Shown: positions 41,936 to 50,107 of the stretch, piece after piece
Layout of the letters: the number at the start of each line of letters is the position of its first letter
Numbering within the stretch: the first letter of the stretch is position 1
Assembly: GCF_013694245.2 (NCBI RefSeq)
Contig: NZ_CP059322.2
Span: 1,608,001-1,672,000, forward strand
From: Micromonospora ferruginea
Lineage (GTDB): Bacteria > Actinomycetota > Actinomycetes > Mycobacteriales > Micromonosporaceae
Length of the DNA stretch: 64,000 bases
Reading direction: 5' to 3'
Notes under the pieces: model-generated
Told to the model about the DNA's origin: nothing
Databases searched by the model: none
Seen by the model: only the letters and a program-made list of their open reading frames with translations
Position numbers and translations under genes: made by a program

Positions 41936-41992
41936 GTTAACCGGGGGCCCCGCCCATACCGGAGGCGTTAAGAAGGGGCCCCTCCTTAACCC
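41936..41992. repeat. GGGGCCCC-rich double-palindrome intergenic repeat, copy 2
   Basis: It reads GTTAACCGGGGGCCCC, GCCCATACCGGAGGCG, TTAAGAAGGGGCCCC and TCCTTAACC. Its reverse complement matches copy 1 (24226-24276) along most of the length, with the conserved core GCCTCCGGTAT. It abuts the stop codon of the GltB-like gene, as copy 1 abuts the P450 stop, so it may act as a terminator or mRNA-end structure. Confidence 0.87.
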
Positions 41993-43567
41993 TCAGCCGA
42001 CGGCGGTGGCCGACGGCGGCGCGCTCCCGCCGCGCGGGGCCTCCGGCGTCATCAGCCGGACGATCTCCGCCCGGTCGGCCGCGGACGGCAGCCCCCACTC
42101 CGGCCGGTAGCCGTACACCTGGTCCAGCGGGGTGGCGCTGGTCCGGCCGTCGACGATCTCCACCGAGTCGGTGCCGATCAGGCCGGGATGCTCGACGCCG
42201 CACGCCTCGGCGACCTTCACCAGGTCACGGCGGAGCGTCCGGAGGTAGTTGGCCGCGCGCACCGACTTGCGGGCCGGCTCCAGGCCCCGGGCCAGCCAGG
42301 CGTTCTGGGTGGCGACGCCGGTCGGGCAGGTGTCGGTGTGGCACTTCTGCGCCTGGATGCAGCCGATCGCCAGCATCGCCTCCCGACCCACGTTGACCAT
42401 GTCGGCGCCGAGCGCGAACGCGACCACCGCGTTGTCCGGCAGGCCGAGCTTGCCGGCGCCGACGAACACCACCTGCTCGTGCAGGTCACGTTCGGCGAAC
42501 GTCCGGTAGACCCGGGAGAAGCCCTGCTGGAACGGCAGCGACACGGAGTCGCTGAAGATCAGCGGGGCGGCGCCGGTGCCGCCCTCGCCGCCGTCGACGG
42601 TCACGAAGTCCACGCCCCGGCCGGTGTCCCGCATCAGCGTGGTCAGCTCCTCCCAGAAGCCCAGGTCGCCGACCGCGGACTTGATGCCGACCGGCAGGCC
42701 GGTCTCGGCGGCGAGCAGCTCCACCCAGTCCAGCAGGCTGTCGCAGTCGGAGAACTCGGCGTGCCGCGACGGGCTGACGCAGTCCTGCCCGGTCGGGATG
42801 CCCCGGGTGGCGGCGATCTCGGCGGAGACCTTCGCCGCCGGCAGCAGGCCGCCGAGGCTCGGCTTGGCGCCCTGGCTGAGCTTGATCTCCAGCGCCCGCA
42901 CCGGCGCGCCGGCCACCAGGTCCTTGAGCCGGTCCAGGCTGAACCGGCCCTGCTCGTCGCGGCAGCCGAAGTACGCGGTGCCGAGCTGGAACACCAGCTC
43001 GCCGCCGTGCCGGTGGTACGGCGACAGCCCACCCTCGCCGGTGTTGTGCAGGCAGCCGGCGAGCGCGGCGCCCCGGTTCAGCGCCTCGATCGCGTTGCCG
43101 GAGAGCGAGCCGAAGCTCATCCCGGAGATGTTGACCACCGACTCGGGCCGGAACGCCCGTGCCCGCCCGCGCGCCGCGCCCAGCACCTTGGCGCAGGGCA
43201 GCGCCACGTCGTGCCCGGCGGCCGGGGCGGACGGCGGCACCGCCCGGCCGAACGTGCGGTGCTTGATGATCGGGTAGCCGCGGGTGTGCTCGATGTCGTT
43301 GTCGGTGCCGAACCCGAAGTAGTTGTTCTCCTGCTTCGCCGAGGCGTACACCCAGCGGCGCTGGTCGCGGGTGAAGGGGCGCTCCTCGTCGTTGCCGGCC
43401 ACCACGTACTGGCGCAGCTCCGGGCCGATCGCCTCGATCAGGTAGCGGGCCCGGCCGAGGACGGGGAAGTTGCGGCGCAACGCGTGGTCGCGTTGCAGCA
43501 GGTCCCGGGCCGCGAGGGCGGCGACGGCGGCGACGGCGGCGGGTACTGCTCTTCTGGCCCAGCTCAT
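41993..43567 (-). CDS. FMN-binding glutamate synthase family protein (GltB central-domain-like)
   Basis: A 524-residue protein with an N-terminal membrane or signal helix (VPAAVAAVAALAARDLL) and the FMN/synthase barrel of GltS: SVVNISGMSFGSLSGNAIEA, HNTGEGGLSPYH, IKLSQGAKPSLGG, TVDGGEGGTGAAPL, and the 3Fe-4S Cys set CIQAQKCHTDTCPTGVATQN. It lacks the glutaminase domain of true GltB. Such proteins are widespread and poorly characterised; ammonium-dependent glutamate synthesis has been proposed in archaea. It is monocistronic. Confidence 0.9.
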   Translation of the reverse strand: MSWARRAVPAAVAAVAALAARDLLQRDHALRRNFPVLGRARYLIEAIGPELRQYVVAGNDEERPFTRDQRRWVYASAKQENNYFGFGTDNDIEHTRGYPIIKHRTFGRAVPPSAPAAGHDVALPCAKVLGAARGRARAFRPESVVNISGMSFGSLSGNAIEALNRGAALAGCLHNTGEGGLSPYHRHGGELVFQLGTAYFGCRDEQGRFSLDRLKDLVAGAPVRALEIKLSQGAKPSLGGLLPAAKVSAEIAATRGIPTGQDCVSPSRHAEFSDCDSLLDWVELLAAETGLPVGIKSAVGDLGFWEELTTLMRDTGRGVDFVTVDGGEGGTGAAPLIFSDSVSLPFQQGFSRVYRTFAERDLHEQVVFVGAGKLGLPDNAVVAFALGADMVNVGREAMLAIGCIQAQKCHTDTCPTGVATQNAWLARGLEPARKSVRAANYLRTLRRDLVKVAEACGVEHPGLIGTDSVEIVDGRTSATPLDQVYGYRPEWGLPSAADRAEIVRLMTPEAPRGGSAPPSATAVG

Positions 43568-43629
43568 CCCGCCACTCTTTCCGCCGGGGGCGCCGGTCAA
43601 ACTCCGGTGGAACCCGGGCGGCGCGGGCG

Positions 43630-44217
43630 GTGTCATGGAAGTGGACCGAGGCGGAGGTTGCCCTGGACGACGACGAGATCGTCACCCGCGTACGCGCCGG
43701 TGACCGGGAGGCGTACGACCTCCTGGTCGCCCGGCACACCGCGTCCGCGTACCGGACGGCGGTGCTGCTGGGGGCCGGCCCGGACGCGGAGGACGTCATC
43801 CAGGAGGCGTTCGTGAAGGCGTACCGGAAGTTGTCCCGCTACCGGGGAGACGCGTCGTTCCGGTCCTGGCTGCTCGCGATCGTGGCCAACGAGAGCCGCA
43901 ACCTGCACCGCTCGCGCGGGCGGCGGGACGGGCTGGTGCTGCGGGCCGCGGCGGCGGACCCGGCGACCGAGGCCACCGAGGCGGACGGGCTCGGCGCGGT
44001 CCTCGCCGCCGAACGCCGGGCGGCGCTGGTGGCGGCGCTGCGCCGGCTGCCCGCCCGGGACCGCGAGGTGATCACCTGCCGCTACCTGCTCGACCTCACC
44101 GAGGAGGAGACCGTGACCGTGCTGGGGCTGCCCCGGGGCACGGTGAAGTCGCGGACCCACCGCGCCCTGGCGAAGCTGCGCGGCCTGCTCGACCGCGAGG
44201 TGGCGCACCGTGGATGA
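43630..44217 (+). CDS. RNA polymerase sigma factor, ECF (sigma-70 family)
   Basis: A 195-residue ECF sigma factor. Region 2 is visible as YDLLVARHTASAYRTAVLL, DAEDVIQEAFVKAYRKLSRY and FRSWLLAIVANESRN, with region 4 from AALVAALRRLPARDREVITC to LDLTEEETVTVLGLPRGTV and KSRTHRALAKLR. The GTG at 43630 is the first in-frame start and is not supported by a good ribosome-binding site. The next gene overlaps it by 8 nt and encodes a membrane protein that looks like its anti-sigma factor. Confidence 0.92.
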   Translation: MSWKWTEAEVALDDDEIVTRVRAGDREAYDLLVARHTASAYRTAVLLGAGPDAEDVIQEAFVKAYRKLSRYRGDASFRSWLLAIVANESRNLHRSRGRRDGLVLRAAAADPATEATEADGLGAVLAAERRAALVAALRRLPARDREVITCRYLLDLTEEETVTVLGLPRGTVKSRTHRALAKLRGLLDREVAHRG

Positions 44218-44923
44218 GCTGGAGCGGGAACTGCGGGACCTCGGCGCCCGGCTGGAGCCGGCCGCGTCGCCGGACGTGGCCGCCCGGGTCCGCGCCCGGC
44301 TCGCCGCGCCGCCGCGCCGGCGGTGGCGGTACTGGCTGGCCTCGGCGCTCGCCGCGGTGCTGGTGGCGGCGCTGCCACCGGGCCGGGCCGCCGTCGCCGG
44401 CGCGGTGACCGGGCTGCTGCGGTTCGCCGGGGTCGTGGTCGACACCTCGGCCACCCCGGCGCCACCCACCGGTACCCCGTCGCCGCTGCCGGGGCAGCGT
44501 CCGGTCGCCCTGGCCGAGGCGCAGCGGCAGGTCCGCTTCCCGATCCGGGTGCCGACCCGGCTCGGCGCCCCGGAGCGGGTGCTGGTCGCCGACCCGGACG
44601 GCGCGGGCGCGTACCGGGTGGCCAGCCTGCTCTGGCAGGGCGGGGCGCTGCGCCTGGACGCGTTCGACGGCTCGCTCGACATCGCGTTCCACAAGCAGGC
44701 CGCCGGCGCGGACGTGACGTTCACCCAGGTGCACGGCGACTTCGCGATCTGGGTCGGCGGCCCGCACGCGCTCGCCTACGTCGACCGGGCCGGCACGGTC
44801 CGGGTGGCCACCGCGCGCCGGTCCGCGGCGACGTTGATCTGGCAGGACGCCGGGGTGAGCTACCGCCTGGAGGGCGACCTGACCCGGGACGTGGCGCTCG
44901 ACGTCGCGGGCTCGCTGGGGTGA
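44210..44923 (+). CDS. Putative membrane-anchored anti-sigma factor
   Basis: A 237-residue protein. A short cytoplasmic N-terminus (DELERELRDLGARLEPAAS) has the look of a sigma-binding region, then a single TM helix (WLASALAAVLVAALPPG) and an extracytoplasmic domain (about 90-237). No Cys/His zinc motif is present. The GTG overlaps the sigma gene stop, so the products are co-translated. The role as its antagonist is inferred from this pairing and from the topology. Confidence 0.75.
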   Translation: MDELERELRDLGARLEPAASPDVAARVRARLAAPPRRRWRYWLASALAAVLVAALPPGRAAVAGAVTGLLRFAGVVVDTSATPAPPTGTPSPLPGQRPVALAEAQRQVRFPIRVPTRLGAPERVLVADPDGAGAYRVASLLWQGGALRLDAFDGSLDIAFHKQAAGADVTFTQVHGDFAIWVGGPHALAYVDRAGTVRVATARRSAATLIWQDAGVSYRLEGDLTRDVALDVAGSLG

Positions 44924-44989
44924 GCGGGGAACCTGACCGGCCCGGCCGGTGTCCTGCTGGTGAACGTCGTCGTCGATCGGGGGTGCCGG

Positions 44990-45517
44990 ATGTCGCGTCC
45001 GGGCAGGGTCACGCTGGTGCCGGTGCTGCTGCTGGCCGGCTGCACGAGTGCCGGGCCGCCGGCCGGGCCGTCAGGCGGGCCGCCGTCGGCCGCGGCGAGC
45101 ACCGCCGGGCCGGCCGCCTCGGTGGGCTGCCACTCCCCGGTGGCGACCGGCCGGCTGCCGGACTGGGCGGACGCCGGCTTCAGCGGGGACACCCGGATGC
45201 CGCACGTGCTCGGCGACCGGGGCGAGATCGTCGCGATCCTGTTCGGGCACCCGTTGACCGTCGGCCGGGGTGAGGGTCCGACCAACAAGATCCTGTGGGT
45301 GGGACGCCCGGTGACCGCCACGCCCGACCCGGCGGCGTCAGGCACGCTGGTCGTCACCGCGACGCGCGACGGCACCGGCGCCCGGGTCACCCGGGAGGTG
45401 GCCGGCGGTCCCGGACCGTCCACCGTCGACCTGCCCGCCGCCGGCTGCTGGCACCTGCGGCTGGACTGGTCCGGCCGGGTCGACACGATGGACCTCACCT
45501 ACCGGGCGGCCGGCTGA
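44990..45517 (+). CDS. Putative lipoprotein
   Basis: A 175-residue protein with a lipoprotein leader (RPGRVTLVPVLLLAGC, Cys at 18), then a Gly/Pro/Ala/Ser spacer and a small beta-rich domain with two Cys (in VGCHSPVAT and AAGCWHLRLDW) that could pair. It starts at ATG 44990 behind GGGGG. The order of sigma, membrane protein and lipoprotein suggests one envelope-stress unit. No family was recognised. Confidence 0.75.
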   Translation: MSRPGRVTLVPVLLLAGCTSAGPPAGPSGGPPSAAASTAGPAASVGCHSPVATGRLPDWADAGFSGDTRMPHVLGDRGEIVAILFGHPLTVGRGEGPTNKILWVGRPVTATPDPAASGTLVVTATRDGTGARVTREVAGGPGPSTVDLPAAGCWHLRLDWSGRVDTMDLTYRAAG

Positions 45518-45556
45518 GCGGGGCATGGGCGCGCCCGGTCCGGGTAACGCCGGGTC

Positions 45557-46117
45557 ATGGCGAAGTACACGAAGCCGGAACTCCGGGAACAGCTCAAGGA
45601 GGAGATCAAGGCCTCCGACAAGGGGGGCCGGCCGGGGCAGTGGTCGGCCCGCAAGTCGCAGCTGCTGACCAACGAGTACAAGAAGCGTGGCGGGGGCTTC
45701 GAGGGCCCGAAGGACGCGCGGCAGCGGTCGTTGCAGCGCTGGGGCGGCGAGCAGTGGCAGACGCGGTCGGGCGACACCCGGGCCCGACACGACGGCGAAA
45801 CCCGCCGTTACCTGCCGAAACAGGCATGGGAGGAGCTGTCGGAGAAGGAACGGCGGGAGACCGACACCCGCAAGCGGCGCGCGTCGCGCTCCGGCCGGCA
45901 GTACGTCCCGAACACCGGCCCGGCGAAGCGGGCACGCCGGGACGCGACCGCCGCCGAGCAGGTGAACGAGCTGCCGGTGGCCGAGGCGGTCAAGCTCGTG
46001 GGCGACCTCGACAAGCGCCAGCTCGACGCCGCGCTGCGCCGCGAACGCCGCGGCAAGGCCCGCAGCACGCTGATCCGGCGGCTGGAGTCGGCACTCCGTC
46101 GCCGCCGGACCGCGTGA
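45557..46117 (+). CDS. DUF5872-domain protein, strongly basic
   Basis: A 186-residue Lys/Arg-rich protein without a signal peptide. The first 90 residues match DUF5872: REQLKEEIKASDKGGRPGQW, SARKSQLLTNEYKKRGGG and QRSLQRWGGEQWQT. The C-terminal part (VNELPVAEAVKLVGDLDKRQ and LIRRLESALRRRR) looks like a small SAP/Rho-N-type helical module. Charge and context suggest nucleic acid binding, but nothing is proven. Confidence 0.82.
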   Translation: MAKYTKPELREQLKEEIKASDKGGRPGQWSARKSQLLTNEYKKRGGGFEGPKDARQRSLQRWGGEQWQTRSGDTRARHDGETRRYLPKQAWEELSEKERRETDTRKRRASRSGRQYVPNTGPAKRARRDATAAEQVNELPVAEAVKLVGDLDKRQLDAALRRERRGKARSTLIRRLESALRRRRTA

Positions 46118-46126
46118 GAGCGACGC

Positions 46127-47320
46127 CTACCGGCGCGGCTGCTGCGGCACGCGGGGCAGCACGAACGGCGGCCCCGAGTAGATCAGGTCGGCCTTCAGCT
46201 CCTGGTAGGCCCGCTTCGGCCGGTAGTTCTCGTCGTAGACGGTGGCCAGGCCCTCCGGCGGGTCCGAGAACGCGCCCGGCACCCACGAGTGCTTGTCGGT
46301 GAAGCCCCAGAGCGTGAACGACAGGCAGTGCCGCTCGGCCAGGCAGGCCCGCAGCAGCGTGCTGAAGTTGGCCGCGGATGCCTGCAACCGGGGGTTGATC
46401 TCGGCGGAGTCGCCCGCCTGCACGCCCGCGGTCATCTGGCTGCGCACGTCGACCTCGGTGAACGCCGTCGCCAGTCCCAGCCCGGCGAACTTCCGCAGCG
46501 CGGCGACGACCTGGAGGGTGTCGTAGTTGCCGTACTGGGTGCCCAGGTGCCCCTGGCTGCCGACGCCGTCGATCGGCACGCCCCGGGCGCGCAGGTCGCG
46601 GGCCATCTCGTAGACGAACTGCGTCTTGTCGTCGGCCGGGTTGCCGGAGCCGAACGCCTCGATGTTGTAGTCGTTGTAGAACAGCAGCGCCTTCGGGTCG
46701 GCGGCGCGGGCCCAGCGGAACGCGTCGGCGATGTAGCCGGGGCCGAGGTGCTGCGCCCAGAAGCCCTTGTAGTGCAGCGTGGACGGGGTGTCCCAGGGGT
46801 CGCTGACCGCTTCGTTCACCACGTCCCACTGCCAGATGCGGCCCTTGAAGTGGCGGACCACGGCGGTGATGTGGTCGCGCAGGATCTGCCGTAGCTCGAC
46901 GGCGTCGATCGAGCCGTCCGCGACCCCCTCGGTGAGCCAGGTCGGCAACTGGTTGTGCCAGACCAGCACGTGGCCGCGGACCCGCTGGTGGTGCTGGCGG
47001 GCGAAGGCGACCAGTTCGTCGGCCGGCCCCCAGTTGTAGGTGCCCCGGGTCGGCTCCAGGCTCTCCCACTTCATCACGTTCTCGGCCGTGACGGTGGAGA
47101 ACTCGGAGCCGGCCAGCTCGCGGTAGCGCGGCTCGGCGGCGTTGTCGAGGGCGGCCATGTCGACCGCGGTGCCCACGTACAGGCCGTGGCGTTCGGCCAG
47201 CTCGCGCAGGCTCTGCGCGGTCGGGTCGTAGGGGCGCCCGGCGGCGGCGGGCACGACGTTGAGGGCGGCGGCGGTCGCGACGGCGACGAGGCCGGCGGCG
47301 ATCCAGCGGCTCGGTTTCAT
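46127..47320 (-). CDS. Secreted GH10 endo-1,4-beta-xylanase
   Basis: A 397-residue glycoside hydrolase with a signal peptide (residues 1-28). GH10 signature parts are SEFSTVTAENVMKWESLEP, RGHVLVWHNQLPTWL, the acid/base Glu170 in WDVVNEAV, and the nucleophile Glu289 in AFTEVDVR. No carbohydrate-binding module is attached. It cleaves xylan backbone outside the cell; the xylo-oligosaccharides would be taken up by the ABC system at 50108-53276. Two 9-bp direct repeats lie 24-53 bp before the start. Confidence 0.95.
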   Translation of the reverse strand: MKPSRWIAAGLVAVATAAALNVVPAAAGRPYDPTAQSLRELAERHGLYVGTAVDMAALDNAAEPRYRELAGSEFSTVTAENVMKWESLEPTRGTYNWGPADELVAFARQHHQRVRGHVLVWHNQLPTWLTEGVADGSIDAVELRQILRDHITAVVRHFKGRIWQWDVVNEAVSDPWDTPSTLHYKGFWAQHLGPGYIADAFRWARAADPKALLFYNDYNIEAFGSGNPADDKTQFVYEMARDLRARGVPIDGVGSQGHLGTQYGNYDTLQVVAALRKFAGLGLATAFTEVDVRSQMTAGVQAGDSAEINPRLQASAANFSTLLRACLAERHCLSFTLWGFTDKHSWVPGAFSDPPEGLATVYDENYRPKRAYQELKADLIYSGPPFVLPRVPQQPRR

Positions 47321-47343
47321 GGTGGTCCTTCCGGCGGGCGACG

Positions 47344-47373
47344 TCCGAAACTTCCGGGAACATTTCCGAAACT
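47344..47373. promoter_or_regulatory. TCCGAAACT direct repeats in the xylanase promoter
   Basis: The 9-mer TCCGAAACT occurs at 47344-47352 and 47365-47373, exactly 21 bp (two turns) apart, with TTCCGGGAA, itself a palindrome, between them. The core GTTTCG (minus strand) is shared with the palindrome at 50010-50025 in front of the sugar-transport operon, so a common LacI-type regulator is possible. Confidence 0.6.
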
Positions 47374-47435
47374 CGGCCGGAACGTTACGGCGGTCGATGT
47401 GGCCTCGTCAATCGCCGGCGGCCTCGGTCGATGCC

Positions 47436-47479
47436 TTGACGTGCGTGGGTGTTAACGTGAACATAGATGAACGTCGTTC
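47436..47479 (+). promoter_or_regulatory. Candidate promoter and operator of the GH5 gene
   Basis: TTGACG (47436-47441) fits a -35 box; a poor -10 (CATAGAT) follows about 19 bp on. Directly behind it is the 11-bp palindrome GAACGTCGTTC (47469-47479), between promoter and the AAGGGGG ribosome-binding site. Confidence 0.5.
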
Positions 47480-47492
47480 AAAGGGGGTCGAG

Positions 47493-48971
47493 ATGACGCG
47501 TGGTCGATCGGTGCGAAGTGCGCTGGCCGGGCTGGTGGCGGCCGTGGCCGTGACGGTCGGCGTCGTCGTCGTGTCGTCGCCGGCCACCGCCGGCACCAGC
47601 GGCTTCCGGGGCATGAACTGGGCCGTGCTTGGTGACAACTTCAGCACCGGCCCGCTCGTGGTGCAGGGCCTGAGCGCGTCCGACAGCAACGCGACGGTGC
47701 GGGCCAAGGCCAACGCCCTCTACGACGAGATGGCGGCCCGGATGGGGGTCAACACCGTCCGGCTGCCGATCAACACGCACACCGTGGGTACGGCGTGGTG
47801 GGGGGCCTACCGGGGCGCGATCGACGCCGCCACCGCCCGCGGGTTCAAGGTCATCCTCGCCTACTGGGAGGACGGCGCCGCCTCCGGCGGTCGGATCACG
47901 AACCTCGCCGCCTGGAACGCGATGTGGTCCACGGTGACCGCCACGTACGGCGCGAATCCGGACGTCTACTTCGAGCCGATGAACGAGCCGCACGGCTACA
48001 CCTCGGCGCAGTGGCGCGACGTCGCGGCCGAGTGGCTGCGGTACCACTACTCGGCGGTGCCCGCCCGGGTGCTCATCGGCGGCACCGGCTTCAGCCAGGA
48101 CCTGCGCGACGTCTGCGCCGACCCGCGCTTCGCCTCCACGCTGTTCTCCTTCCACCACTACGCGTTCTTCTACGAGCCGATGAGCTACGACGCCTTCCGG
48201 ACCCACGTCCGGACCCGCCTCGGCGCCTGCGCCTCCCGTGCGGTGGTCACCGAGTTCGGCGCGCCGATGAACGACGGCCGCGACTACGCCGACGCGAACA
48301 GCGCCGACAACTTCGTCCGGCACATCCGGGCCGTGGCCCAGGTGATGCGCGACAACGGGATGGGCGGCACGTACTGGCCCGCCCTCGGCGGCAAGCCCGG
48401 CACCATCGGGTACGACTGGTACTCGATGTTCTCCCTCGGCGGCAGCGGCACCGACCTGCGCCTGACCGTCCGCAACACCTCGGGCGCCGACCGGATCCGC
48501 TACGGCTGGGGCGACACCGTCGGCGGCCCGACGACGCCCCCGCCGACGGGGGAGACGTTCTACCGGCTGCTCGTACGGCACAGCGGCAAGGCCATGGACG
48601 TCCAGTCGCCGAACACCGACGACGGCGCGCGCGTCGGCCAGTACACCTACGGTGGCAACGCGTGGCAGCAGTGGCGGTTCGCCGATGCCGGCGGCGGCTG
48701 GTGGCGCCTGGTCAGCCGGCACAGCGGGAAGTGCCTCGACGTGGTGGGCGCCGCCACCGCCGACGGCGCCGAGCTGATCCAGTACACCTGCGGCGCCGGC
48801 CCGAACCAGCAGTTCCAGATGGTCGCCGACGGCGACTGGTTCCAGCTCCGGGCGCGGCACAGCGGCAAGTGCGTGGACGTGCCCGCCGCGTCGACCGCGG
48901 ACGGCGTGGTCCTCAAGCAGTATCCGTGCAACGCCGGCGCCAACCAGCGGTGGTCGCGCGCGGCGGTCTAG
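47493..48971 (+). CDS. Secreted GH5 endo-beta-glucanase/mannanase-type enzyme with CBM13
   Basis: 492 residues: signal peptide (1-33), a GH5 catalytic domain (about 38-345), a short Thr/Pro linker (TTPPPTG), and a ricin-B-type CBM13 (about 354-492). Catalytic Glu residues are Glu165 in FEPMNEPHG (acid/base) and Glu254 in VVTEFGAP (nucleophile). The CBM has three related units (RLLVRHSGKAMDV, RLVSRHSGKCLDV, LRARHSGKCVDV), a beta-trefoil. The precise polymer (cellulose, mannan, xylan) is not clear. It converges with the LacI gene and their stop codons overlap in CTAG. Confidence 0.93.
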   Translation: MTRGRSVRSALAGLVAAVAVTVGVVVVSSPATAGTSGFRGMNWAVLGDNFSTGPLVVQGLSASDSNATVRAKANALYDEMAARMGVNTVRLPINTHTVGTAWWGAYRGAIDAATARGFKVILAYWEDGAASGGRITNLAAWNAMWSTVTATYGANPDVYFEPMNEPHGYTSAQWRDVAAEWLRYHYSAVPARVLIGGTGFSQDLRDVCADPRFASTLFSFHHYAFFYEPMSYDAFRTHVRTRLGACASRAVVTEFGAPMNDGRDYADANSADNFVRHIRAVAQVMRDNGMGGTYWPALGGKPGTIGYDWYSMFSLGGSGTDLRLTVRNTSGADRIRYGWGDTVGGPTTPPPTGETFYRLLVRHSGKAMDVQSPNTDDGARVGQYTYGGNAWQQWRFADAGGGWWRLVSRHSGKCLDVVGAATADGAELIQYTCGAGPNQQFQMVADGDWFQLRARHSGKCVDVPAASTADGVVLKQYPCNAGANQRWSRAAV

Positions 48972-49972
48972 CCCAGCGGGCGGCAGGAGGCGCGCACCAC
49001 CAGCTCGGTGGGGAGCCGGATGTGCGCGTCGCGCTCCACGCCGGCGATCAGGTCGATCAGCAGCCGCAGCGCCTCGGCGCCCATCCGTTGCAGTGGTTGC
49101 CGGATCGTGGTCAGCGGCGGGTCGACGAGCGCCGACTCCGGGACGTTGTCGAAGCCGATCACCGACAGCTCGTCCGGCACCGCGATGCCCATGCTCCGGG
49201 CGACGTCGAGCGTGGAGATCGCGGAGAGGTCGTTGCCGGCGAAGATGGCGGTCGGCCGGTCGGGGAGCGCGAGCAGTTCCGCCGCGGTGCCGGCGGCCCC
49301 CTCGATCCGGAAGCCGCCGACCCGGACCAGCCGTTCGTCCACCGCGACGCCCGCGTCGGCCATGGCCTGCCGGAAGCCGGCCTCGCGCAGGCGCGCCGAC
49401 TCCAGGTCGGGGCGACCGCTGATGTGCCCGATCCGGCGGTGGCCGAGGGAGAGCAGGTAGGTGGTCGCGAGCACCGCGCCGGCGAAGTTGTCCGAGTCGA
49501 CGGTGGGCAGGCCGGACGGGCCGGTGTGCGGGTCGACGGCGACCACGTGGAAGCCGTGCTTGGTCTCGACCACGGTCGGCGTCACGATCACCGCGCCGTC
49601 GATGAGCGTCCCGGAGAGCCGGGCCAGGGACCGCCGCTCCCAGCCGATGGCGGCGCCCTCGCCGTCGCCGCTGGAGTAGGCCAGCAGTTGGTAGCCGCTG
49701 CCGGCGACCTCCCGGGAGGCGCCCTTGAGCAGCTCGGTGGAGAACGGCTCGAACTCGGCGACCAGGATGCCCAGCACGTTCGTGCGGTGGCTGCGCAGGC
49801 TCTGCGCCCCCAGGTCGGCCTCGTACCCCAGCTCGTGGATGACCTGCTGCACGCGCGCGACGGTGGCCTGGGCGACGCCGTACCGGCCATTGACAACCTT
49901 TGATACGGTCGCCACCGAGACGCCGGCGGTGCGTGCCACGTCGGACATCTTGACGCGCTGCGGGAAGGTCAC
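48968..49972 (-). CDS. LacI-family transcriptional repressor (BxlR-like position)
   Basis: About 334 residues. The N-terminal helix-turn-helix is MSDVARTAGVSVATVSKVVN with hinge ARVQQVIHELGYEAD, followed by a periplasmic-binding-protein-like effector domain (VLGILVAEFEPFSTELLKG, IFAGNDLSAISTLDVARSMG, VIGFDNVPES). GTG 49972 and ATG 49948 are both possible starts. It is divergent to the sugar ABC/GH3 operon and probably represses it until a xylo- or cello-oligosaccharide is bound. The palindrome at 50010-50025 is the likely operator. Confidence 0.92.
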   Translation of the reverse strand: MTFPQRVKMSDVARTAGVSVATVSKVVNGRYGVAQATVARVQQVIHELGYEADLGAQSLRSHRTNVLGILVAEFEPFSTELLKGASREVAGSGYQLLAYSSGDGEGAAIGWERRSLARLSGTLIDGAVIVTPTVVETKHGFHVVAVDPHTGPSGLPTVDSDNFAGAVLATTYLLSLGHRRIGHISGRPDLESARLREAGFRQAMADAGVAVDERLVRVGGFRIEGAAGTAAELLALPDRPTAIFAGNDLSAISTLDVARSMGIAVPDELSVIGFDNVPESALVDPPLTTIRQPLQRMGAEALRLLIDLIAGVERDAHIRLPTELVVRASCRPLG

Positions 49973-50009
49973 GCGGACGATGATAGAGGGCTCCCCGGGC
50001 CGCGTCGCG

Positions 50010-50033
50010 ACGGTTTCGAAACCGTTATCGATA
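50010..50033. promoter_or_regulatory. LacI-type operator: 16-bp perfect palindrome plus adjacent 8-bp palindrome
   Basis: ACGGTTTCGAAACCGT (50010-50025) is a perfect palindrome with the central CG expected for LacI-family operators. TATCGATA (50026-50033) follows directly. Both lie between the divergent regulator and transporter genes. Confidence 0.82.
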
Positions 50034-50107
50034 CCGATTGACATCGAGTTACGTGGCTGTAACACTCCCCGACAGGTAACCCGACTGAGCGGTCGAGGAG
50101 ACATCTA

